Assembly (NCBI RefSeq): GCF_001500065.1
Contig: NZ_LQIN01000001.1
Location: 186,001-250,000 of the forward strand
Length of the DNA: 64,000 nt
From: Mycobacterium sp. IS-3022
GTDB lineage: Bacteria > Actinomycetota > Actinomycetes > Mycobacteriales > Mycobacteriaceae
Reading direction: 5' to 3'
In this document: in pieces, positions 9,601 through 15,385 of the stretch
Layout of the letters: each line of letters begins with the position of its first letter
How positions within the stretch are numbered: the first letter of the stretch is position 1
Program-made: the position numbers and the translations under genes
Notes under the pieces: generated by a model
Database searches by the model: none
The model's input: only the letters and a program-made list of their open reading frames with translations
Told to the model about the DNA's origin: nothing

Positions 9601-9701
9601 GCGCTGTACTCGCGGCTGTGTGCGGGATCGGCGGAAGGGCTGTCACGCCGGCGAGTTGGGGCTGCAGGTGCTGTCGAGGAGCCTGTCGTGCGGTCGGTCA
9701 C
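6633..9701 (-). CDS. mmpL: MmpL-family RND transporter
   Basis: A 1022-aa inner-membrane transporter of the MmpL/RND family, which export lipids or siderophores, or efflux drugs, using the proton gradient. It has a cytoplasmic N-terminal tail, a first helix at VRHKALTIGVWIGAAIILAL, a large periplasmic loop, a bundle of helices with the proton-relay pair GTDYTVF (near 289), a second long periplasmic loop, and a second bundle with GADYNMLL (near 920). The length is typical. The start is GTG 9701 behind GGGGAGG. No mmpS gene is adjacent. Two palindromes lie just upstream and resemble those before the DUF6188 and thioesterase genes, pointing to shared TetR control. The substrate is unknown. Confidence 0.92.
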   Translation of the reverse strand: MTDRTTGSSTAPAAPTRRRDSPSADPAHSREYSARLAALGRFTVRHKALTIGVWIGAAIILALLFPQLETVVRQQSVDLIPRDAPSLQTVERMSTAFGEQGSKTVLIVAMEDPAGLTPAAQQRYDRLLERLRADSEHVLLVQDLLADPVTKTQAVSADGKSWYLPVGVTGTLGDPTAAESVKAVRDITAEVFSDSTTTAHVTGPPATFSDMIASAEHDLLLISIATAGMIALILLIVYRSVFTALLPLLVIGLSLAVGRGVLSALGEMGMPVSQFTVAFMTAILLGAGTDYTVFLISRYHEQRRAQVPADQAIIHATASIGRVILASAATVALAFLAMVFARLSVFAALGPACAIAVLFGFLATVTLLPPVLALAAKRGIGEPKSDRTRRYWNSVAVAVVRRPVPLLIVSLVILLALSAVAVTIKISYDDRKGQPATTASNQGYQLLDRHFRKDVVITEFLVVESPTDMRTGKGLADLDEMASRVSQVPGVTKVSGVTRPTGERLDQAQLAWQNGQIGDKMAGAVADGNARRDDLTKLTDGADQLAGGLAQLDTTVRTALAPLAGILTQAQSAGTQVNQFRPLLQQLSATAPAVDQAIQSGPGLRPLADQAQHAITTLEPLVGALNTSPWCATTPQCAQIRDQVQILITLRNSGFFNQIADLGDRYDPASNATVAGTLTNVQNAVTSLDKAFGALGNPADLAGNLRRLQDGIGQLASGAQALATGVRTLADSNIDMLSGMSQIATQLQNSARAAQDSDSSSGFYLPANAFENRQFTDVAKQFLSPDGKTARFMIETSHDPYSVEAMDLANRITNTANTARPNTSLSDATVSVAGFPAVNSDIQRLLWADFAQLALATTIIVGIILVLLLRALLAPIYLLGTVLLNYLASIGFGVLVFQLILGHEIAWPVPLLAFIILVAVGADYNMLLVSRLREESGSNIRVGVLRTVANTGAVITSAGLIFAVSMFGLMVGSVAIMIQAGLIIGFGLLLDTFLVRTLTVPAIATLLREASWWPTKPNISTT

Positions 9702-9720
9702 CGAACCTCCCCTGGTCGAC

Positions 9721-9756
9721 GATACTATCAGTATCGCTACGCTACAGCATGTAGCG
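9721..9756. promoter_or_regulatory. Palindromes upstream of mmpL (candidate TetR operator)
   Basis: Three dyads overlap here: GATACT-ATC-AGTATC (9721-9735, perfect), AGTATCGC-T-ACGCTACA (9730-9746, left half identical to the operator consensus of this cluster), and CGCTACA-GCA-TGTAGCG (9740-9756, perfect). They lie 20-55 nt before the mmpL start codon, where a repressor would block transcription. Confidence 0.65.
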
Positions 9757-9794
9757 AAGTGGTTCGCAGTTGGTCGGCGCCAGCTGGAGCGGGC

Positions 9795-10223
9795 CTATCG
9801 TCGGTTCACGATGTTGGCGTCGTCGTCGTCGGGGATGTCGTGCCGGACCACACGGACTCGCCCCTGAGGTAGGCAAGCCATGTATCCATGTCGCTTTCCG
9901 TACAGCTCCCATGCGGTGACCTGCTCGTCGGGATCGACGTCGATGCGGTGCCCGCGGGAGAAGGCCAGATGCAGACCTCCGTCGTCACCAGACCAGGCCT
10001 GGGTGCACACAGCGCCGGCCAGATTGAGCAGCGGGCGCTCATGCACCGAGATCCGCAAGGGGTTGATGAGTACCGCCTCGGTGGGAAAGCGGCCGGCCGC
10101 AGGCAGGGTGAGCAGCAAGGGGCGCGAGATCACGACCTCGTTGTAGTCGTCAAGGTCCAACACCAAGCCGTCGCGCACAGAGACACGTTGCACGACACAG
10201 TCTTCAATCCATTGGGTGTACAT
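9795..10223 (-). CDS. DUF6188-like hypothetical protein
   Basis: A 142-aa soluble protein without signal peptide or membrane segment, resembling the DUF6188 family common in mycobacteria. It has an N-terminal RVSVRDGLVLDLDDYNEVVI strand region and a C-terminal part with LHLAFSRGHRIDVDPDEQVTAWELYG. Its function is unknown. It lies between mmpL and the TetR gene in the same direction, and a perfect 17-bp palindrome precedes it, so it probably belongs to the mmpL regulon. Confidence 0.65.
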   Translation of the reverse strand: MYTQWIEDCVVQRVSVRDGLVLDLDDYNEVVISRPLLLTLPAAGRFPTEAVLINPLRISVHERPLLNLAGAVCTQAWSGDDGGLHLAFSRGHRIDVDPDEQVTAWELYGKRHGYMACLPQGRVRVVRHDIPDDDDANIVNRR

Positions 10224-10271
10224 GGCCTTCTCCTTCGACGCATCGTTGAGCCGTACCTGAAGAGTACGACA

Positions 10272-10288
10272 GGTATCGCTGCGATACC
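10272..10288. promoter_or_regulatory. Perfect 17-bp palindrome GGTATCGC-T-GCGATACC (operator)
   Basis: Two 8-bp arms around a central T are exactly complementary. The site lies 49 bp before the DUF6188 start and downstream of the KstR-like gene. The same core is found before the thioesterase/TetR pair and, in part, before mmpL. Size and symmetry fit a TetR dimer site. Confidence 0.75.
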
Positions 10289-10298
10289 AGAAGTAGCG

Positions 10299-10970
10299 TT
10301 ACGGTGCGGTTGTGCTCGGGGCCGCCCTGTCGATGACTCTGCGGGTGGCCCGGTCGATGCGATCGCGGGTATCGGCTGCCGACACGCGCCCACTGATGAA
10401 GGCAACGAGGTTGGCCAGCCAGATGTCGGAGATAACGCCGGCGACACACAGATCTGCCGGTGTCGGCTCGCCACCTCCGAGGGTGCGGGCCAGCAGGATT
10501 TCGATCGTTGCGGCGGCGCGGTCGAGCTCCGCGGCGGCGCGGGTGTCGGCAACGGCGAAGGCCCGGGTCATGGCGTCGGTCAGCAGCGGGTCGCGCTGCC
10601 ACCGGTCGTGTAGATGGGCGGTCAGTCGATCCAATCGCTGTTGCGGTGTGCCGGCACCGCTTGCCCAGTCGCCGGAGACATCAAGGCGCTGAAATTCTCG
10701 GGTCAACGCCGCCACCAGCAGGTGGGTCTTCGCCGGGTAGTACCGGTACAGCGTGCCCACGGCGATACCGACTCGCTCGGCCACTGTCCGCATGTGGACC
10801 GCTTCGTAACCGCCCGTGGCAGCAACAGTCAGCGCGGCATCCATGATCGCTTCGCGGCGACGCGCCGAGGCACGCGAACGCGGCACCTCAGCTGCGTGGG
10901 CCTGGTCGGAAGCCGGACTGGCCTGATTCTGCGCGGGATTGCTGCTCACCCGAGCGCTGGCGACAGTCAC
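10299..10970 (-). CDS. TetR regulator, KstR-like
   Basis: A 223-aa regulator with an N-terminal helix-turn-helix (about residues 37-85: AIMDAALTVAATGGYEAV, VAERVGIAVGTLYRYYPAK) and a ligand domain closely resembling KstR, the cholesterol regulon repressor, in its core features (NPLLTEAMTRA-like DPLLTDAMTRAF, VISDIWLANLVAFISGR). The GTG start overlaps the thioesterase stop by 4 nt. The palindromes nearby are unlike the published KstR motif as I recall it, so it probably controls this local cluster and senses an acyl-CoA or sterol-type ligand; that is inference. Confidence 0.85.
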   Translation of the reverse strand: MTVASARVSSNPAQNQASPASDQAHAAEVPRSRASARRREAIMDAALTVAATGGYEAVHMRTVAERVGIAVGTLYRYYPAKTHLLVAALTREFQRLDVSGDWASGAGTPQQRLDRLTAHLHDRWQRDPLLTDAMTRAFAVADTRAAAELDRAAATIEILLARTLGGGEPTPADLCVAGVISDIWLANLVAFISGRVSAADTRDRIDRATRRVIDRAAPSTTAP

Positions 10971-11476
10971 GGCGTTTGGCCGTTGACGCCGCTGCGGCGC
11001 GAGAACTGCTCGAAGATCTCACCGAAACCGCTGACATCGCCGTGAGCGGCGAAATGCGCGGTGTCGACCACAACGAACACTGCGCTCGCAGTGAACCGGG
11101 TGACCCCCTCACAGGTCCCGGTCGCCGCAATATGCAGCGCCCGCCCCTCACGGGCGCTGATGTGCGCGGTGATCCGGTGGGGCTGATGCAACGGCACTGG
11201 CTGCAGGTACTCCACCGTCAGAGTGCGCGTCACCGCCGGGGTTCCGGCGATCCACAACGTAAAGCCCAGCACGTCATCGCAGGCAGCGGCCACCGCCCCA
11301 CCATGCGCCAAGCCCGGGGCTCCAATGTGACGCTCGTCGAACGTGACATCGGCATACACCGAATCCGCACTGCGGTGGACCTCCAAATGCAGGCCATGTG
11401 GGTTGGCCGGGCCGCACCCCATGCACGTCGGGGTGTGCGAAGGTAGCCGTTCCGACGGCACTGCACTATCTGGCAC
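10967..11476 (-). CDS. PaaI-type hotdog thioesterase
   Basis: A 169-aa hotdog-fold protein related to PaaI/YbgC acyl-CoA thioesterases. It shows CMGCGPANPHGLHL near the N terminus, the catalytic-helix region GAPGLAHGGAVAAACDDVLG, then TRTLTVEYLQPVPL. It would hydrolyse an acyl-CoA or aryl-CoA thioester. I chose GTG 11476 because GGGAG lies about 7 nt upstream. It is translationally coupled to the downstream TetR gene. The pairing of a thioesterase with an acyl-CoA-responsive type of TetR and an MmpL transporter suggests a lipid-related substrate. Confidence 0.78.
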   Translation of the reverse strand: MPDSAVPSERLPSHTPTCMGCGPANPHGLHLEVHRSADSVYADVTFDERHIGAPGLAHGGAVAAACDDVLGFTLWIAGTPAVTRTLTVEYLQPVPLHQPHRITAHISAREGRALHIAATGTCEGVTRFTASAVFVVVDTAHFAAHGDVSGFGEIFEQFSRRSGVNGQTP

Positions 11477-11497
11477 GAGGACACTCCCGGTACATCT

Positions 11498-11514
11498 AGT
11501 TTCGCTGCGATACT
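11498..11514. promoter_or_regulatory. Operator-like palindrome between thioesterase and TetR genes
   Basis: AGTTTCGC-T-GCGATACT is a 17-bp dyad with a single mismatch, nearly the same as the perfect palindrome at 10272. Outer GGTAC and GTACC arms (near 11489 and 11518) extend the symmetry. It lies in the divergent intergenic region and could control both directions. Confidence 0.7.
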
Positions 11515-11580
11515 CTTGGTACCACAACTGCTAGACTGCTGTGCGCGACATCGCCTGAAATCGACCGCCGAGGTGACCCC

Positions 11581-12294
11581 GTGAGCGACAGCAGTCAGCC
11601 ATCCCTGCACGATGATGACGACATCGACCCGCGGCGGATACGGTCACGCAACCGGTTATTAGACGCTGCCGCAACGCTTCTGAGCACCGGAGGCGTCGAG
11701 GCCGTCACCATCGATGCTGTCACCAAAGCATCCAAGGTTGCCCGTACCACCCTTTATCGGCATTTTCAGAGCTCGTCGCATCTGCTTGCCGCGACGTTTG
11801 AGCGGCTGCTGCCGCAGGTGACCACACCGGCACCGACCAGCGGTTCCCTGCGCGATCAACTCATTGAGCTGCTCAGCCGCCAAGCCGCCCTGTTCAACGA
11901 CGCCCCGCTGCACGTCACCACCCTGGCATGGCTCTCACTCGGGCCGACCGGTGCCAAAGACGAGACCGAGGATCGCCACGCATCCGGGGCTCTGCGGGCC
12001 CGAGTCGTCGACCAGTACCGACAACCGTTCGATGCGCTCCTCAAGGACGATAAAGCTCGAGCCGAACTCGACGACTTCGACCTTGAATTGGCGCTGTGCC
12101 AACTCGTCGGCCCGCTGGCCTTCGCACGCATGACCGGGATTCGCACCGTAACCCACAAGGACTGCGCGAACATCGTCGACGATTTCCTCGCCGCCCACTG
12201 TAAGACCAGGGATTACGGTGGCGACCAGGCGAAGCCCAGAACCACGCGGCGGTCAGACGGGCCGCGCCGTCCGTCTAGGCAGATAGTCACCTGA
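11581..12294 (+). CDS. TetR-family regulator
   Basis: A 237-aa regulator divergent from the thioesterase operon. It has an acidic lead, a TetR helix-turn-helix at about residues 20-68 (LLDAAATLLSTGGVEAVTID, TKASKVARTTLYRHFQSSS) and an all-helical C-terminal domain with LIELLSRQAALFNDAP. The last 30 residues are basic and look unstructured. The start is GTG 11581 after GAGGTG. Its position next to the dyad at 11498 suggests autoregulation and control of the thioesterase/KstR-like operon. The ligand is unknown. Confidence 0.85.
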   Translation: MSDSSQPSLHDDDDIDPRRIRSRNRLLDAAATLLSTGGVEAVTIDAVTKASKVARTTLYRHFQSSSHLLAATFERLLPQVTTPAPTSGSLRDQLIELLSRQAALFNDAPLHVTTLAWLSLGPTGAKDETEDRHASGALRARVVDQYRQPFDALLKDDKARAELDDFDLELALCQLVGPLAFARMTGIRTVTHKDCANIVDDFLAAHCKTRDYGGDQAKPRTTRRSDGPRRPSRQIVT

Positions 12295-13057
12295 TACCGG
12301 CACGGGGCGGCTCTGTCGGCAACCACAGCATCCCTCAAATGCTCAAGGTGGAGCCGTTTAACCCAACTCCGATCGCAGGCTAGAGCCGGATGCGAAGTAC
12401 GTTCGACCGCGGAAAGATTTGATCCCTGAGTAGTAGCCGGGACATCAACCATATCGGCGGAGGATCCGCCCGTAGACAGCTCAGGACGTCCCCGCCGTAA
12501 GTGTCGTGACCGAGAAATGAGGAGGCGCCGGGTTCAACAGCGCCGGTACGCCGACTTCGTGTGGCAGGTTGTGCCGTTGACGTGCTCGCAGAGGGATTTC
12601 GACTGCCCGACGACTCTCGATGCGCATGGTGCGCCATGGTGTACGAATCTCGGTGCTGAACCACGGCCTCTATCCACATCGGGTCCGAGCGGTACATGAA
12701 TTCGCGCCAGTCACCTGGGCCGCGTGAACCGGAGAACGAATTTCGTCCGTCGAAAATCAGCGGATCACCGCCCAGAATGCAAGAGGTGTGTGGGTCGTGC
12801 CGTTGAACAGCGAGTTCGGACCGGGGGCGGCCGAAGGTCGCGGTGCGGATGGCAGGAGGAGTAGCCACCGGAGTCAGGCGGGGAAAGCAGCCGTCGGGCT
12901 AAAGACATGCCAGGACTTGTGACGCTTACTGGGGACTGCGCGAGAACAGCTCGCGATCGCGCGAGAAGAGGCCTGCGGGGTGCTCTGTGGGCCCGATGCC
13001 CCGTCAGCGTGGCGCACCCCTTTGTTGGCAGAGCCGCGGCTGCCTATCGTCGGGGAC
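12295..13057. other. Long spacer without a supported gene (possible decayed DNA)
   Basis: About 760 bases. A 162-aa frame on the minus strand (12380-12868) and shorter plus-strand frames have no recognisable domains or ribosome-binding sites and are probably chance. The stretch could be the remains of a gene lost during island assembly. Confidence 0.4.
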
Positions 13058-13249
13058 ATGGCGTCACGTCCATCCAACGAGTCCCGACCGGTCGCCGTGC
13101 ACCCCGCGGCGCCTGACGAGCATCTGCTTGACGCCAAGTACGCCGAGTTCGCCGCCACGTTCAACGCTGACGTCGCCGACGCAGAGAGGCGCGCGGCGCG
13201 CGACAACTACACCGGCCGCAGAGAAGGCGCGCCAAGCGTCGACGATTGA
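13058..13249 (+). CDS. Small hypothetical protein (63 aa)
   Basis: A 63-aa frame beginning MASRPSNESRP and ending APSVDD. The middle (DEHLLDAKYAEFAATFNADVADAERRAARDNY) reads as a charged amphipathic helix, as in real small proteins. A G-rich GGGG run sits four bases before the ATG. I do not recognise a family. It precedes the zinc-finger gene in the same direction with a 150-bp gap. Confidence 0.42.
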   Translation: MASRPSNESRPVAVHPAAPDEHLLDAKYAEFAATFNADVADAERRAARDNYTGRREGAPSVDD

Positions 13250-13401
13250 TCGTCCAACGGCTCGCTGCTGACGGTAATTCTGACGCCTACACGGCGCGGC
13301 GGCGTCCACGGACAGCTAGATGTCGAGGAAGGCATCCGCGTTGCGCTCGAATGTGGCTGCGGTGGTGGACGATAACGCTCGATTCGTTCTACGTTGCGTC
13401 C

Positions 13402-14271
13402 ATGAGTGGAAGCGAGAAGTTACGGGCGCGCCAGCGTGCGCGAGAAGCGCAGCGCAGAGCGAACGAGAAACGCGCGAGCCTTGAGCTCGCCAACGCAGAC
13501 GACGCCGCCTCGATTCGTGTTCTGCTGCAGCGGGTGGGTGCCGTTGATGCTTGGGAGAGTGTGCGACTCGATCAAGTGTCTGAGAACGTCCGAAAGGATG
13601 CGGCTCGGAAGCGAGTGAGCCACTTCGTCAACTTGCAGAGCGTTATCGGGCGGATGAGGGACCGCGGTCAGACGATTGCATCGATCGCCGATCTCGCTGA
13701 AGTCGGGGCTCGCGACCTTCAGAATGTGCTCCGCAGAGCGCGTGCCGGCGACGGCGGTGCGCAGCGTGCAACCAAATCCCGTAATGCCGGAGGCCTGGGC
13801 GCGAACGGCGCAACGTTGCGAAGCCACAGCGCAGTTGATGTTGATCATCGGTCGATGGGAGCAGATAGCGACTTAACGTTCGATCCAACTCGGTGCGTCC
13901 GTTGCGATGCCGTCATGCTGGATCCTGACGTCACGTCTCGGAGGGGGCGTCCGCGCCGCTATTGCTCTGACACGTGCCGCAGAGACGCCTCAGCGGCACG
14001 CACAGCTGCCCAGCGCCATGGAGAACCTATTCGCGTCGTCGAGGTACCTCGTGCTGCCGACCGGAATGAACCGCGCACACAGCACGAGTGCGCCACTGCT
14101 TCGGAGATTCGTTCCGCCTGCGACGCGGTTGAACTGGCTCTCCACAACGCCGACGCCATGAAGATCTTGTTGTCGAGTGTCGCTGATCGGGCGCGGCGTA
14201 AAGAGTTGGACCGCAGCACCTTCGAGGTCGCTCGCGAACTCGCCAGAGCGGTCTATCCGAATCGGAAATAG
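13402..14271 (+). CDS. Hypothetical protein with Cys4-type zinc finger
   Basis: A 289-aa protein. The N-terminal 35 residues are a basic, heptad-like helix (EKLRARQRAREAQRRANEKR). A middle part has FVNLQSVIGRMRDRGQTIASIADLAEVGARDLQNVLRRA, which resembles a helix-turn-helix. A zinc-finger-like CVRCDAVMLDP...RGRPRRYCSDTCR follows with CxxC and CxxxC pairs, and the C terminus is helical. The mix suggests a DNA-binding protein of the island. The start ATG 13402 follows a basic upstream frame that looks non-coding. No precise family is recognised. Confidence 0.6.
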   Translation: MSGSEKLRARQRAREAQRRANEKRASLELANADDAASIRVLLQRVGAVDAWESVRLDQVSENVRKDAARKRVSHFVNLQSVIGRMRDRGQTIASIADLAEVGARDLQNVLRRARAGDGGAQRATKSRNAGGLGANGATLRSHSAVDVDHRSMGADSDLTFDPTRCVRCDAVMLDPDVTSRRGRPRRYCSDTCRRDASAARTAAQRHGEPIRVVEVPRAADRNEPRTQHECATASEIRSACDAVELALHNADAMKILLSSVADRARRKELDRSTFEVARELARAVYPNRK

Positions 14272-14464
14272 TGAGCCCTGACTTTTCGCTGTCCGTCAGG
14301 TCGGACGCACTCCGGTGTCCGCGTGCATGTCATGAATAGTGGCCGCCCACGAGGCGCCCTACGCGAATAGGCGACGTCGATCCCATCGTGACTGGATCCG
14401 CACACCTGGGAGATCGGGGCCAGAAACAAGCGTTCCGGACATGACACCGCTGCTAGTGTCTTGT

Positions 14465-14494
14465 TTGCTTGAAAACGCATATCAGCGCTATAAG
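14465..14494 (+). promoter_or_regulatory. SigA-like promoter before the secretion-like operon
   Basis: The -35-like TTGCTT (14465-14470) and -10-like TATAAG (14489-14494) are separated by 18 bp, in a locally A+T-rich patch some 45-75 nt before the first start codon of the four-gene operon. Confidence 0.5.
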
Positions 14495-14567
14495 CAGGAA
14501 AAATGCCCTGCATAGATATGTGCTCAGCTGTGGCGAAATGTCCGTGCAAGGCGGTACTTTATGGGCC

Positions 14568-14864
14568 ATGGAACGTCTCGATCTGCAGCCGGCCACCGCC
14601 TGGGGCGGAATCGCAGCCGCTGGCGTGGCGGGTGCAGACGCCTCGGTTGTCGAACCTGACGGTCCGGTCGCTACAGGCAGGTTGTCCATCATCGACGCGG
14701 CAGCTGGCCTCGCAGACTTCACTTCTGTCGCTGCTCAGCGAGGTCATGCGGCGGGGCTGCTCCTGCGGGTTGAAGCATTGAGCGCAGCAGCGGCCGCAGC
14801 GGTTAATTCCCTTGTCGTCATTGACGAATCCAACACCGCACAACTTCGCGCCGTGGTGGAGTGA
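14568..14864 (+). CDS. EspC/WXG100-like small protein, first gene of secretion-like operon
   Basis: A 98-aa, alanine-rich helical protein. The C-terminal half, with LLLRVEALSAAAAAAVNSLVVIDESNTAQL, follows the pattern of EspC-type type VII secretion substrates (paired helices ending in a Y/V-xxxD-like segment). An upstream in-frame ATG at 14538 is also possible. Its stop overlaps the next start (GTGA). If it is a secretion partner it would form a helical hairpin that guides co-export by a host ESX system; this rests on pattern and gene order only. Confidence 0.55.
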   Translation: MERLDLQPATAWGGIAAAGVAGADASVVEPDGPVATGRLSIIDAAAGLADFTSVAAQRGHAAGLLLRVEALSAAAAAAVNSLVVIDESNTAQLRAVVE

Positions 14865-15385
14865 CTGTGAGCAGGGCGGCGCTCTACCTCGCAGTTGTTG
14901 GCGCTGCCGCTGCAATCGTGTCGCTCGCCGTCAGTCTCAACACCTCCATGCGTGGGCAGGCTGAACGCTCGCCGACGCCAGCGACCTCAGCTATGCCTGT
15001 TGTGGAGCCATCGGAGAAGCAGCGCGCAGCACTTGAGGCGTGTGCCGGCCTCGGGAACTTCAAGAGCGGTGTTGGGATTGCGCGTGGCGCGTTCATCGAT
15101 CGAGTTGACCGGGCCCATGACTGGGAGTCATCGCAAAGCCTCGGTGTACAGGGCTATTACTTCAGCGCGGTGGGTGCAGAGCTGAACTACCTGGAAACCC
15201 GGATGGGTCCAGAGGTACCACGAGAAATCAGTGATGCGCTCGCTGATGTCCGGCAGTCGATTGTCGCTGTCGTCGATGCCGACTTACGACGCGAACCCGC
15301 CTCGATTTCGAATGACATGATCGATCAGTATTCGAGTGCACTCCAGGCCGCTGAAACTGCCTGCGAAGCAACGGGAGCCGGCTGA
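14861..15385 (+). CDS. Single-pass membrane or anchored protein, unknown function
   Basis: A 174-aa protein with one N-terminal hydrophobic segment (ALYLAVVGAAAAIVSLAVSL, about residues 7-26) acting as signal anchor. The exported part is helical with EKQRAALEACAGLGNFKSGV and a C-terminal cysteine (AETACEATGAG), so two cysteines could form a disulfide. Starts with GTG overlapping the previous stop and ends TGATG-coupled to the next gene. No family recognised; the layout resembles small membrane proteins near type VII cargo genes. Confidence 0.6.
   Translation: MTVSRAALYLAVVGAAAAIVSLAVSLNTSMRGQAERSPTPATSAMPVVEPSEKQRAALEACAGLGNFKSGVGIARGAFIDRVDRAHDWESSQSLGVQGYYFSAVGAELNYLETRMGPEVPREISDALADVRQSIVAVVDADLRREPASISNDMIDQYSSALQAAETACEATGAG

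Noticed and set aside
12380..12868. 162-codon minus-strand frame
   Set aside because: No motif, no ribosome-binding site and mixed composition; treated as chance in a gene-poor stretch.
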